A stretch of 47,140 nt of DNA from Bacteroidales bacterium (GTDB lineage Bacteria > Bacteroidota > Bacteroidia > Bacteroidales > UBA10428). The stretch covers positions 1 to 47,140 of the forward strand of contig JAFGVA010000107.1 of assembly GCA_016938235.1 (NCBI GenBank). Direction: 5' to 3'. Made by a program: the position numbers and the translations under genes. Within the stretch, counting starts at the first letter, position 1. Each line of letters opens with the position of its first letter. Positions 1-9,009 of the stretch are shown here, piece after piece. The notes under the pieces are model-generated. The model had not been told where the DNA came from, did no database searches, and saw only the letters and a program-made list of their open reading frames with translations.

Positions 1-62
1 AAAAGCATTGAAACACTAAAAAAGAAAATTAAATCATAAATCTGAAATCAAACATCAAAACT

Positions 63-141
63 CATAAATCACAAATCATAATTCAAATATCGAAAATCAT
101 AAATCACAAATCATAATTCAAACATCGAAAATCATAAATCA
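63..141. repeat. 35-bp tandem repeat upstream of the GH94 gene
   Basis: Two adjacent 35-bp units (63-97 and 98-132) differ at one base, and a partial third unit runs from 133 to 141. The units are built from shorter AAATCAT/AAATCAC-like words, and the sequence before 63 is a degenerate form of the same words. The array ends just before the GH94 start codon. It is low-complexity, AT-rich spacer DNA; no role is evident, and it may contain or replace the gene's leader. Confidence 0.8.
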
Positions 142-148
142 ATATAAT

Positions 149-2548
149 ATGCAATACGGACATTTTGACGATAAGAATAAAGAATATGTAATTACGAATC
201 CAGATACACCGCGTTCTTGGAGTAATTACCTTGGTAGTACCGAATATGGAGCTATTATAACAAACAATGCAGGTGGATATAGCTTTTATAAATCGGGTGG
301 TATGGGACGTTTTACCCGCATTCGGTTTAATTCAATTCCTCTCGATCAGCCCGGAAGGTATATTTATGTTCGTGATAAACAATCGGCCGATTATTGGTCG
401 GCTTCGTGGCAGCCGGTTGGAAAACCGCTCGATAAGTTTAAATCGGAATGCCGCCATGGTAGTGCCTATACAATTATTACTTCGGAATACGATAAAATAA
501 AAACCGAATCCAAATTTTTTGTTCCCAAGGATCAGATTTTTGAAGCCTGGGTTATTAAGGTTACAAATACCGATACAAAAAAGCGGGAATTAAGCCTTTT
601 CTCCTTTGCAGAATACGCTAATTGCTGGAATGCTATGCAGGATTTATTGAACCTGCAATACACCCAGTATATTGCCAATATGGATTTTATTGATGGAATT
701 ATTGATCATGGTACCAATATTCATATTCCGGCAATGCCCAATGATTTTGCCGAAAATGACCAGGGAAGACATACATTTATGGCTTTTGTCGGTGGCGAAA
801 CAAAAGGTTTTGAAACCGATTTGGAGAATTTTCTGGGCAGATACCGTACCTATGCAAATCCGCAAACTGTAGAGAGGGGAGAATGCTCCAATACGAAAGC
901 GGCCGGCGATAATGTTTGTGGTGTAATTCAAAACGATATTGTACTTGAACCCGGTGAATCGAAAGACCTGATAGTTTTGATGGGTGTTGGTGAAGCAGGA
1001 AAAGAGGGTAAGGCAGTTGTTAAAGAATTTGGAAGTATAGATCGATTGGAGAATGAACTCGATAAGTTAAAAACCTACTGGCATAACAGGATAGGTTCTG
1101 TGGTGGTTGATACTCCTGATCCGGAGTTTAACAGCATGATGAACATGTGGAGCCCCTATAACTGCCAGATGACTTATGCATGGTCCCGGGCAGTTAGCCT
1201 GGTTTATACAGCCTCGGAACGCGACGGCCTTGGATACCGCGACAGTGTTCAGGACTTACTGGGAGTACTTTCAAATATTCCTGATGAATCGAAAGAACGA
1301 CTTGAACTTATGATAACCGGACAGGTGGCAAATGGCGGAGCCATGCCTGTTGTTCGTAAATATGCTCATAAGCCCGGACAGGAAAAGGCTCCTAAAGACG
1401 AAGAATATCGTTCTGACGATTGTTTGTGGTTATTCAATACTATTCCGGCCTATGTGAAAGAAACAGGCGATATAAAATTCTACAATAAAGTACTTCCTTA
1501 TGCCGACAAGGGTGAAGCTACCGTTCTTGGGCACATGAGAAGGGCAATTGAGTTTAATCTTGAACGCAGCGGAAACCACGGCTTGCCTTGTGGTCTTTCT
1601 GCCGACTGGAACGATTGCCTGCGTTTTGGCTACGATGGCGAAACAACTTTTGTGGCAATGCAACTTCGGTTTGCCCTAAAAACTTATATCGAAATTGCAG
1701 ATAGGCTCAGTAAGCCTGAAGAGCAGAAATGGGCAGAACCAATTCTTGCTGAACTCGACAAGAACATACAGGCACATGCCTGGGATGGTGAATGGTACCT
1801 GAGAGGCTATCGTGTTGATGGAATGAAGTTTGGTTCAAAAGAAAACAAAGAGGGTTCGATTTACCTGAATCCCCAGTCGTGGGCAATAATAAGTGGTGCT
1901 GCAGAGGGTGAGCAGGCTAAGTTAATCATGGATAAGGTTTACGAGCACCTGGCAACGGAATATGGAGTAGCATTATGTAATCCGCCATATACTTACGATA
2001 CAGATTATCATATTGTAAGGTCAGCACTGTTTAACCCAAGTATGAAAGAAAACGGTGCCATTTTTACCCACACACAGGGTTGGGCCGTTATGGCAGAAGT
2101 AACACTTGGAAACGGCAACAGGGCTTATGAATACTGGAGAGCCTATATGCCGGCAGCATACAATACCAAAGCCGAGATTAGACAAATTGAACCTTACGTA
2201 TACAACCAGTCGACGCATGGTAAATACAGTCCGCGATTTGGAAACTCACGTTTGCCCTGGCTTAGCGGTTCTGCTACCTGGTCGTTTTTTGCCGCAACTC
2301 AATATATTTTAGGAATTCAGCCTGAATATGACGGGTTGAAGATAGATCCATGTATTCCTTCAGACTGGAAAGGTTTTAAGGCGCTAAGACGCTTTAGAGG
2401 AATGCAGTTTAGCATAGAGGTGTTTAACCCAGCCCAGGTGCAGAAAGGCGTAAAGAAAATTACTGTTAACGGGAGGGAAATTGAAGGAAACATAATACCG
2501 GTGGGTGTAATGAAAGAAGAAAATACTGTTCTTGTTACCATGGGGTAG
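149..2548 (+). CDS. GH94 glycoside phosphorylase (cellobiose/chitobiose phosphorylase-like)
   Basis: A 799-residue protein without a signal peptide, so cytoplasmic. GH94 enzymes split a beta-linked disaccharide with inorganic phosphate, giving a sugar 1-phosphate and a free sugar. The opening MQYGHFDDKNKEYVIT and the GGYSFY segment are typical of the family. An N-terminal beta-sandwich (about 1-270) is followed by an (alpha/alpha)6 barrel and a C-terminal beta region ending in a DPCIPSDW-type motif. The general acid is Asp486 in SADWNDC, and GLGYRDSVQD is the conserved barrel motif. Length matches cellobiose and N,N'-diacetylchitobiose phosphorylases (about 800-820 residues). Segments such as YWSASWQP and RGECSN recall the chitobiose enzyme, but substrate cannot be fixed from sequence alone. 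No sugar-transport partner is seen here; upstream genes lie outside the window. Confidence 0.9.
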   Translation: MQYGHFDDKNKEYVITNPDTPRSWSNYLGSTEYGAIITNNAGGYSFYKSGGMGRFTRIRFNSIPLDQPGRYIYVRDKQSADYWSASWQPVGKPLDKFKSECRHGSAYTIITSEYDKIKTESKFFVPKDQIFEAWVIKVTNTDTKKRELSLFSFAEYANCWNAMQDLLNLQYTQYIANMDFIDGIIDHGTNIHIPAMPNDFAENDQGRHTFMAFVGGETKGFETDLENFLGRYRTYANPQTVERGECSNTKAAGDNVCGVIQNDIVLEPGESKDLIVLMGVGEAGKEGKAVVKEFGSIDRLENELDKLKTYWHNRIGSVVVDTPDPEFNSMMNMWSPYNCQMTYAWSRAVSLVYTASERDGLGYRDSVQDLLGVLSNIPDESKERLELMITGQVANGGAMPVVRKYAHKPGQEKAPKDEEYRSDDCLWLFNTIPAYVKETGDIKFYNKVLPYADKGEATVLGHMRRAIEFNLERSGNHGLPCGLSADWNDCLRFGYDGETTFVAMQLRFALKTYIEIADRLSKPEEQKWAEPILAELDKNIQAHAWDGEWYLRGYRVDGMKFGSKENKEGSIYLNPQSWAIISGAAEGEQAKLIMDKVYEHLATEYGVALCNPPYTYDTDYHIVRSALFNPSMKENGAIFTHTQGWAVMAEVTLGNGNRAYEYWRAYMPAAYNTKAEIRQIEPYVYNQSTHGKYSPRFGNSRLPWLSGSATWSFFAATQYILGIQPEYDGLKIDPCIPSDWKGFKALRRFRGMQFSIEVFNPAQVQKGVKKITVNGREIEGNIIPVGVMKEENTVLVTMG

Positions 2549-2570
2549 AATATAAAAGAAAGACGGGAAG

Positions 2571-2601
2571 GGGTATTCAGAATTTTTGGATACCCTTTTT
2601 T
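2571..2601 (+). terminator. Rho-independent terminator after the GH94 gene
   Basis: A 6-bp stem (GGGTAT at 2571-2576 pairing with ATACCC at 2590-2595), a 13-nt loop and six T residues follow the GH94 stop codon. It separates this gene from the sensor kinase downstream. Confidence 0.75.
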
Positions 2602-2701
2602 GTTACCCTGTTTTATTTGGTAATGTAATTAGTATAGAAGAATATATTAAAATTATTTATCTTTAGTATGGCAAGAGCGTTTTGGTTAATAAGAGCTTTT
2701 A

Positions 2702-4594
2702 ATGAGAAGATATTTCATTTACTTTATAATATCATTTTTGCTATATCCTAAGGTGTTCGCAAATTCAAATAACTGGAGCGATCAGCTTGACTTATTGTTG
2801 ACTTCTGTTAAATCCAATTCAAATTCAGATCCGTCAACTGCTATCAATCTTTGTGACATGGGTATTGAGCTTAGCAGGCAATATGCCGACAGTATAGCTC
2901 TTGTTGATTTTATGTCGTGGAAGGGTAGAACCTACAGCATAATGGCAGACCATGTTAAAGCCCTTGAACTTCTGATTGATGCTGAAAAAATGGCTTCGGC
3001 AATTGGCTATGAAGCAGGCGAGGCTTTTGCTGTTATGAGCCAGGGAAATGTATTTTACTATCATAAGTTATTCGGTGAGGCACTCATTTATTACAAGAAC
3101 GCCATGATAATTGCTCAAGGCTGCAATGATAAAAACATGATAACTTCATTATACCATAATTTTGGAGTTGCCTATTTGAATGGCTTTGATATGTTCGACA
3201 CATCTTTAATATACCTTAAAACGGCTCTGAAAGGTTTTGAGGAGCTAAAGGATACCTCAGGTATTGCTTTTACTTATTACAATATAGGCTCAAATTACCA
3301 CGGACAAAAAGACTTTGAAAAATCGCTTTTTTATCTGAAAAAAGCTATAAAATCTGAAGGAAGATATATCGGTAAAGCTTTTTATGGTGATGCACTAATT
3401 ACAATGGGGGATATTTATTTTAATCAAAACCGCCCCGATAGTGCTGAAAAGTTGTTGTTAAAAGGAATTGAATGTGTTAAAGAAACAAATACTTTATTTT
3501 ATTTGGAAAGAGGGTTTAAAATATTGGGGATTTTATATGCCAGACATGGAAAAATAAGAGATGCCTATAGCTATACCAGGTTGGCTACCGAATTAATAGA
3601 CAGTGTTAACAAAAAAGAGCTTACAGATAAAATAGCATTTTTAAGTACAATTCATGAATTGGAGCTCAAAGAACAGGAAATAAAAGTATTAAAAACAGAA
3701 AGTCAATTAGCTCAGGAACTTTATAAAAAACAAAAGTTTCGCATCAGAATATCGTTACTTGTTGTTTTGTTACTTGTTGTTATTCTTGTTTTAGGGATAA
3801 AACAGTTTCAAACCCAGAAACAATTCAACTCTAAACTTAAACAGCAGGTTAAAGAGCAAACCGAAATACTGGAAGAAGCATTGGAGCAGGTTAAAGAATC
3901 GGATGAATTAAAAACTCAATTTCTGCAAAATGTTTCGCATGAGGTAAGAACACCTATAAATGCAATACATGGTTTTAGCGATATCATGTGTAATGAAGAA
4001 AATCTGGATCCCTTATTTAAAGAATATGCATGGATAATTACTAAAAACACCGATTATTTAATTGAACTTTTCGATAATATAACCGATATAACCAGGCTTG
4101 AAAAAGATAACTATTTTATTGAAATTAAAGATTTTAAATTGATGGATGTTGTGTCGGAGCTTATTACAAAATACCAGTCAAGAGCTTTTAATAAGCATGC
4201 AGGCAAGGTTGAAATATTATCCGAACTGATTAATATAAATGATGATACTTCCATTAAAACCGATAAAAATAATTTGTATAGAATTCTTTATAATCTGATG
4301 GATAATGCATTGAAATTTACAATTGAAGGTAGCGTGAAACTATACATCGAAAAGCTTTCAGATTCTTATATTTTCAAGGTTATTGATACCGGGGTAGGAA
4401 TTCCCGATGAATACAAGTACCAGATCTATGATAAATTTGTCAAGTTTAATCCGTTAAAGGATAAATATACCCGCGGTTCCGGTCTGGGGCTGGCTATTAC
4501 AAAACTTTTAGTCGAGAAACTCAAAGGCCAATTATGGTTCGAAAACAATCAGGATAGAGGAACAAGTTTTATTGTTAAACTAAAAATACTTTAA
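2702..4594 (+). CDS. TPR-repeat sensor histidine kinase
   Basis: A 630-residue membrane sensor kinase. A signal peptide (about 1-20) precedes a periplasmic run of TPR helices (about 30-310). One transmembrane helix lies near 350-370, then a short coiled coil. The HisKA domain has the phospho-acceptor His413 in NVSHEVRTP. The HATPase domain (about 500-630) has its N box in LMDNALKFT, G1 in DTGVGIPDE and G2 in GSGLGLAI. There is no receiver or DNA-binding domain, so it must pass phosphate to a separate regulator, and none is encoded next to it. This TPR-kinase architecture is common in Bacteroidota; the signal is unknown. It is flanked by the GH94 terminator and a C_GCxxG gene, and shared function with either is not evident. 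Confidence 0.9.
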   Translation: MRRYFIYFIISFLLYPKVFANSNNWSDQLDLLLTSVKSNSNSDPSTAINLCDMGIELSRQYADSIALVDFMSWKGRTYSIMADHVKALELLIDAEKMASAIGYEAGEAFAVMSQGNVFYYHKLFGEALIYYKNAMIIAQGCNDKNMITSLYHNFGVAYLNGFDMFDTSLIYLKTALKGFEELKDTSGIAFTYYNIGSNYHGQKDFEKSLFYLKKAIKSEGRYIGKAFYGDALITMGDIYFNQNRPDSAEKLLLKGIECVKETNTLFYLERGFKILGILYARHGKIRDAYSYTRLATELIDSVNKKELTDKIAFLSTIHELELKEQEIKVLKTESQLAQELYKKQKFRIRISLLVVLLLVVILVLGIKQFQTQKQFNSKLKQQVKEQTEILEEALEQVKESDELKTQFLQNVSHEVRTPINAIHGFSDIMCNEENLDPLFKEYAWIITKNTDYLIELFDNITDITRLEKDNYFIEIKDFKLMDVVSELITKYQSRAFNKHAGKVEILSELININDDTSIKTDKNNLYRILYNLMDNALKFTIEGSVKLYIEKLSDSYIFKVIDTGVGIPDEYKYQIYDKFVKFNPLKDKYTRGSGLGLAITKLLVEKLKGQLWFENNQDRGTSFIVKLKIL

Positions 4595-4660
4595 AGCACC
4601 TCTGTTTTTTTCTATTTTACTAAATTGCGTCTTTATTAACCAACCCAAATTTTAAATACT

Positions 4661-5125
4661 ATGAAACCCGAAGAAATCTTCATTGGAGGAATGAATTGTT
4701 CCCAATCGGTTTTTTATCCTTTTGCAAAAGACTTTTTCAATAACAGCGAACTGGCTTTTAAAATAATGTCTCCCTTTGGAGGCGGTATTGCGTATACCAA
4801 TAGAATTTGTGGAGCGGTAACCGGCGGAATAGCTGCAATAGGCTTATACCTCGGGCATACAGACAGCAGCCAGGCAGAACAAAAAGCGAAGTGTGTCGCA
4901 GCTACCAGGGAATTTCTGAAACGCTTTCAAGAAAAACAAAAAAGCACCGATTGTACTCAACTTATAAAATATAATCTTAGTGTAGAAGAGGAAGCGAAAA
5001 AGGCTAATGAAGAAGGAGTGTTTAAAACAATTTGTCCGGAACTTGTAAAATCATCGGCTCAACTTGTGATTGAAATTCTGGAAGAATACGGAGTTAAGGA
5101 TATAAATCTGAAGACCGAAGTTTGA
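4661..5125 (+). CDS. C_GCxxG_C_C family probable redox protein
   Basis: A 154-residue cytoplasmic protein matching the C_GCxxG_C_C family (TIGR01909/PF09719 type). Family members share spaced cysteines thought to be redox-active or metal-binding. Here Cys13 lies in GMNCSQSV, Cys50 in RICGAVTGG, and further cysteines occur near residues 77, 97 (DCTQLI) and 130 (ICPELV). The glycine-rich GGGIAYTN segment before Cys50 is also typical. The biochemical reaction of the family is not established. The start is ATG at 4661, 66 bp after the kinase stop, and there is no clear terminator between them. The stop codon lies between two copies of a 13-bp direct repeat. Confidence 0.85.
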   Translation: MKPEEIFIGGMNCSQSVFYPFAKDFFNNSELAFKIMSPFGGGIAYTNRICGAVTGGIAAIGLYLGHTDSSQAEQKAKCVAATREFLKRFQEKQKSTDCTQLIKYNLSVEEEAKKANEEGVFKTICPELVKSSAQLVIEILEEYGVKDINLKTEV

Positions 5126-5135
5126 AGACCGAAGT
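5109..5135. repeat. 13-bp direct repeat around a stop codon
   Basis: TGAAGACCGAAGT occurs at 5109-5121 and again at 5123-5135, one base apart. The first copy encodes the last residues of the C_GCxxG protein. The TGA at the start of the second copy is its stop codon. Confidence 0.85.
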
Positions 5136-5212
5136 AAAATTATTGAAGTATTTGAAATGTTGCTTCTGACCTGCTTTTTCGCTTTCGGAAGGAAAATATT
5201 CTTTTATAAAAT

Positions 5213-5233
5213 GATGTAGCCCTTCAAGGGGTT
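5213..5233. other. Small imperfect hairpin in the spacer before the U32 gene
   Basis: GTAGCCC and GGGGTTAC face each other across a 5-nt loop, giving about seven pairs including one G-U. It sits in the 183-bp spacer between the C_GCxxG and U32 genes. No T-tract follows, so it is not a standard terminator. Confidence 0.35.
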
Positions 5234-5308
5234 ACTCATAAATATTTTTTAAACCTTTGTATTTCTATTGTATAATGGTTTAGTTTACAACTTTTGGCTT
5301 TTCATATT

Positions 5309-7294
5309 ATGTATAAACCTGAATTATTATTGCCTGTTGGCCAGATAGAGTCTTTTTATGCAGCACTAGAGGGAGGGGCAGATGCAGTTTACCTGGGGGT
5401 AGGCGATTTTAATGCCAGGAAAAGAGCTAAAAACTTCACATTACGACAACTGCCGGTTTTGTTGTCCTTAGCCCGGAAATACAAAGTTAAAGTATATATT
5501 ACGCTGAATACAGTTCTGAAAAACAATGAACTTCCTTTGTTATATAAAATTCTGCACCAGATTAATCAATATAAACCAAATGCTGTTATTGTACAGGATT
5601 GGGCCGTGTTTTATCTGATAAAGAAAAACTTCGCAAAGTTAGAAATTCATTTGAGTACCCAGGCTGCATTTCACAATTCAATGGGCGTGAATTTTGCTGA
5701 AACTGCCGGTATAAAAAGAGTTGTGCTGGCCCGTGAGCTAAGCCTTAACGAACTAAAGCAAATACGTAAAAAAACGAACACCGAACTTGAAGTTTTTGTT
5801 CATGGGGCATTGTGTTATTCTTTCTCCGGAATGTGCTTGTTTAGCAGCTACCTTGGCGGAATGAGCGCTAACAGGGGTGAGTGTAAACAAGTTTGCCGCA
5901 GGGCATTTAAAACCGATTCAGGAAAGCAGTTTATTTTCAATTTAAAAGATAACCAATTGGTTGAGTATGTTCCCGAATTTGCCCAAATGGGAGTTAACTC
6001 TCTGAAAATCGAGGGCAGACTGAAATCATCGGAGTATGTTTATACTGTTGCAAAAGCCTACAGAAAGGTTTTAGACGATCACCGAAAAGTAGATGAAGCC
6101 CGCATTTTACTCGAAAGAGATACCGGACGCGAAAAAACCAGTTATTTCATGGGTGGAAATGTTTCTGAAGCTATTACCCAAATTCCGAATAACGGCTTCT
6201 ATACAGGAGAAGTTGTAAAAGTTTATGACAATGGTTTTGATTTCAGCAGTAAAATTGATGCTGACGAAATTTCGCGTATCCGGATCAGCAGTATAGACGG
6301 GAACGTGCAAAACACGGTAGCTTTAAAAGATTTTAAAACAACTGGCAGCATAATTTCAGTAAAGGGATTGGAGCAGGGAATAAAGCTTATTGAGGGCAAT
6401 GGCGTTTATATTGTTGGTTTTAACACCAAAAAATTTGCCTCGCGTTTGCCAAAACCTAATGAAGACAGGTTACTATATCCTTCTCCCGGAGAGATAAAAT
6501 ATAGGCTTCAGAATTTAATAAAACCGAAAAGAAACTATCAGCCAAAGCTGTATCTCCGTTTCGATTCTTTAAAATGGATAAACCATTTTGAACCCCCGAT
6601 GGCAGATTTTACCATTCTGAATTTAAATAAAAAAGATTGGGAACTGATAACATCGAATACCAGAAGTCTCTGGCGATTTAAAAGCCAGCTTATTTTTGAA
6701 CTGCCTAAGATAATATTCGAAGACAATATAGATTTTTACAGGAATAAAATACGGTTCTTACAACAGAACGGAGTAAGAAATTTTATGCTTAGCCATGTAT
6801 CACAACTGGCATTCTTTAAAAAGGATGTGAATCTGCTGGCTAATGAAAACATTTATACATTCAGCGATGTTGCCATCATACAGCTAAAGGAATTTGGTTT
6901 CAATGCGCATGTATTTCCTTTCGAAAATGATTACATTAACCTTGTTAACGGGAACGATCGAAGCGGAATTATCCCTGTGTATTTTTATCCGCAATTGTTT
7001 ACATCAAGAATGCCGGCAGGCAAGGTGAAGGCGAATGATATTATTACCGATGATGGAAACAAACAATTTAAAATTGTTAAGCGCGATGGTCTGTCAATAA
7101 CAATCCCCAGCAACCCGGTTTGCTTGTTTCACGAGAAGAAAAAGCTTATTGATAAAGGGTTTTCAAGGTTTCTGATTGATTTTAGCTATTCCGAACCAGA
7201 CCAGGCTTTCATGATAAATACCCTTGAACAGTTTAATACAGGCCAAAAACCGGAATTAAGTGGAACATTTAATTTTAAAAGAGGATTAAACTAA
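5309..7294 (+). CDS. Peptidase U32 family protein, RlhA-like probable RNA hydroxylase
   Basis: A 661-residue cytoplasmic protein. The start is taken as ATG at 5309 because MYKPELLLPVG is the usual U32 opening; a TTG five codons upstream also extends the frame. The U32 signature is clear: EVFVHGALCYSFSGMC, then SANRGECKQVC, giving Cys169, Cys176, Cys192 and Cys196. These match the iron-sulphur cysteines known in U32 relatives such as UbiU/UbiV. The LKIEGRLK motif follows near 230. The long C-terminal part resembles the DUF3656-containing form seen in E. coli RlhA, which is needed for hydroxylation of 23S rRNA C2501. RNA hydroxylation is the likeliest role; the older label of collagenase-like peptidase is probably misleading. 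The exact RNA target is inference. Confidence 0.85.
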   Translation: MYKPELLLPVGQIESFYAALEGGADAVYLGVGDFNARKRAKNFTLRQLPVLLSLARKYKVKVYITLNTVLKNNELPLLYKILHQINQYKPNAVIVQDWAVFYLIKKNFAKLEIHLSTQAAFHNSMGVNFAETAGIKRVVLARELSLNELKQIRKKTNTELEVFVHGALCYSFSGMCLFSSYLGGMSANRGECKQVCRRAFKTDSGKQFIFNLKDNQLVEYVPEFAQMGVNSLKIEGRLKSSEYVYTVAKAYRKVLDDHRKVDEARILLERDTGREKTSYFMGGNVSEAITQIPNNGFYTGEVVKVYDNGFDFSSKIDADEISRIRISSIDGNVQNTVALKDFKTTGSIISVKGLEQGIKLIEGNGVYIVGFNTKKFASRLPKPNEDRLLYPSPGEIKYRLQNLIKPKRNYQPKLYLRFDSLKWINHFEPPMADFTILNLNKKDWELITSNTRSLWRFKSQLIFELPKIIFEDNIDFYRNKIRFLQQNGVRNFMLSHVSQLAFFKKDVNLLANENIYTFSDVAIIQLKEFGFNAHVFPFENDYINLVNGNDRSGIIPVYFYPQLFTSRMPAGKVKANDIITDDGNKQFKIVKRDGLSITIPSNPVCLFHEKKKLIDKGFSRFLIDFSYSEPDQAFMINTLEQFNTGQKPELSGTFNFKRGLN

Positions 7295-7350
7295 ATTTTA
7301 TAGGTGTCCGGCAATTAGAAATTAAGCAGAATAATTAGTTTTGAAATGTT

Positions 7351-8283
7351 ATGAGTAATACTGTCCAAACAACAAAAAATACTGCAAAACCTTTCCTTAA
7401 ATGGGCAGGGGGAAAGGGACAGCTGCTTGAAAAGTTTCAAAAGTTGTATCCTGATGAATTGAAAAACAATAAAGTAAACTATTACTACGAACCATTTGCT
7501 GGCGGGGCAGCAGTGTTTTTCGATGTTGTTAAAAAGTTCAGAATAAAGCAGGCAAGCCTGTACGATATAAACGAAGAACTGGTGCTTGCATACCAGGTTG
7601 TGAAAAACGATGTGTCAACTTTACTGGAATTTCTTTTAGGATACGAACAAAAATATCTTCCACTTGATAAAAATGACCGTAAAGCCTTTTATTACGATAT
7701 ACGTGAAACCTATAACAGGGACAGGTTTGATATAAATTACAGGAAATATTCTGATAACTGGATACCCAGGGCAGCCCAGGTTATTTTTTTAAATAAAACC
7801 TGTTTTAACGGGCTTTTCAGATTTAATAACAGTGGTGGATTTAACACCCCGGCAGGCGACTATATGAACCCCAAAATCTGCGATTCTGAAAACCTGACCC
7901 TGGTGAGCAGTTTGCTGAAAAAAACCGAAATCAAGTGTGGTTCATACGATGCCGTTTTAAAAGATGTCGAAGAAAAATCATTTGTTTATTTCGATCCGCC
8001 CTATCGGCCAATTAGCAAAACTTCAAGTTTTACTTCATACAGCAGGCACGATTTTACCGATGAGAGCCAGAGACAGCTGGCCGAAGTTTTTAAGGGACTT
8101 GACAAAAAGGGCTGTTTTGTGATGCTGAGTAATTCCGATCCCAGGAATACAAATCCCGATGATAATTTCTTTGACGATCTTTATAAGGGATTTAACATTA
8201 AGAGAATACCCGCAAGGAGAAGTATTAATTCCGATGCGAAAAAAAGAGGTGAGTTGAACGAAATTGTAGTTACAAACTATTAA
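7351..8283 (+). CDS. D12-class DNA adenine N6-methyltransferase (Dam/M.DpnII-like)
   Basis: A 310-residue enzyme that transfers methyl from S-adenosylmethionine to adenine N6. The SAM-binding motif is at PFLKWAGGKGQLL (about 14-26) and EPFAGGAAVF. The catalytic DPPY motif is at 215-218 (VYFDPPYRP). The segment NKTCFNGLFRFN, then NTPAGDY, is characteristic of Dam/M.DpnII-type enzymes, which usually methylate GATC; that specificity is inferred. No restriction endonuclease, second methylase or mismatch-nicking gene is adjacent: a U32 gene lies upstream and about 390 bp of repeat-bearing non-coding DNA downstream. It therefore looks like an orphan methylase, either regulatory or the remnant of a restriction-modification system. 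Confidence 0.9.
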   Translation: MSNTVQTTKNTAKPFLKWAGGKGQLLEKFQKLYPDELKNNKVNYYYEPFAGGAAVFFDVVKKFRIKQASLYDINEELVLAYQVVKNDVSTLLEFLLGYEQKYLPLDKNDRKAFYYDIRETYNRDRFDINYRKYSDNWIPRAAQVIFLNKTCFNGLFRFNNSGGFNTPAGDYMNPKICDSENLTLVSSLLKKTEIKCGSYDAVLKDVEEKSFVYFDPPYRPISKTSSFTSYSRHDFTDESQRQLAEVFKGLDKKGCFVMLSNSDPRNTNPDDNFFDDLYKGFNIKRIPARRSINSDAKKRGELNEIVVTNY

Positions 8284-8677
8284 AAATAATACCAAATTAC
8301 GGCACTGGTTTTAAGGTAATGTAATATGATTGATTTGGGCTTGACTGGCCATCTGACCAAGATGGCAATAGGGTTTTTTAAGACAAGAAAGTGGCTGCCC
8401 AAGAAGTCGCAAACACCGTCATTACTCGCTTTGTTTGTGATCTAAAGATTCTCATGAAAATGGGAACGTCAAAGCCCTCACCAAAGGTAATCTCCTAATT
8501 GACAGTTTTACATCCAATCAGGAGAATCCCCTGCCGATAATTATCGGTACAAGCTGGAAATGACGAAAAATTTACTCTTTGGGCAGCCACTTAAAAAATC
8601 AACAGACAAATATAAAATACTAGTAGTTTTTAGATTCGTGCTCATTTTCCGGATGCACTTTTTCAAGAGCTTTTATC
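8284..8677. other. Non-coding spacer with structured repeat element
   Basis: No convincing gene was found in these 394 bp. The spacer separates the plus-strand methylase from the minus-strand efflux operon and holds the inverted-repeat element described at 8389-8592. Confidence 0.7.
8389..8592. repeat. 204-bp element with 14-bp perfect terminal inverted repeats
   Basis: The left end AAGTGGCTGCCCAA (8389-8402) and the right end TTGGGCAGCCACTT (8579-8592) are perfect inverted copies. Inside are a hairpin (8491-8501 pairing with 8515-8525, one G-U) and a perfect 14-bp palindrome CCGATAATTATCGG (8534-8547). No ORF is visible. The internal text, with words like CGTCATTACTCGC and AATCTCC, resembles dispersed intergenic repeats of Bacteroidota. 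It may be a miniature non-autonomous element or a repeat-derived RNA structure. Confidence 0.65.
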
Positions 8678-8971
8678 TTAAACTGCCTGGATAATGTCCC
8701 ATACAAAGGCTCTTATTCCAACTTCTTCGTTAATAGAATTCATTTTCTGAATTTTTTCTAGGATAACAGCAACCTTTTCATCTTCAACAATGGTCATTGT
8801 TGCCGAATTAATCTCTGGCCAGGTGTGAGTTCCCAGATGAGGAACACCTGTTTGACTGCCTCGTCCGGTTATTTGTGGAAACTGTGTATAGCCTCTTATT
8901 TCTAGACGGTCGAGCATGTATTCAACTTTTTCCGTTAGAGCCTGGTTGTATATTATAAAAATCGATTTCAT
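8678..8971 (-). CDS. PG0541-family PII-like transporter-associated protein
   Basis: A 97-residue cytoplasmic protein, last gene of the efflux operon, starting 38 bp after the RND pump stop. The start is set at ATG 8971 (MKSIFIIYNQAL); an in-frame TTG six codons upstream is less likely. The predicted fold is PII-like: an N-terminal strand, a helix (EKVEYMLDRLE), a T-loop-like segment (GRGSQTGVPHLG) and a C-terminal strand (GIRAFVWDI). Bacteroidota commonly place this protein beside RND pumps, and the name follows Porphyromonas PG0541. No ligand is established for the family. A regulatory or ion/nucleotide-sensing role on the pump is inference from fold and neighbourhood. Confidence 0.8.
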   Translation of the reverse strand: MKSIFIIYNQALTEKVEYMLDRLEIRGYTQFPQITGRGSQTGVPHLGTHTWPEINSATMTIVEDEKVAVILEKIQKMNSINEEVGIRAFVWDIIQAV

Positions 8972-9009
8972 AGCTGTATGTTCTTTCAATTAAAAAAAAT
9001 GGTTGTCTA

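Noticed and set aside
5294-5308. TTG start for the U32 protein
   Set aside because: The ATG at 5309 gives the usual MYKPELLLPVG opening of the family.
8620-8710. Short minus-strand ORF (reads KALEKVHPENEHESKNY) overlapping the end of the PII-like gene
   Set aside because: It looks protein-like but has no ATG, only a TTG, is under 30 codons, and PG0541-type proteins normally end where the annotated gene does.
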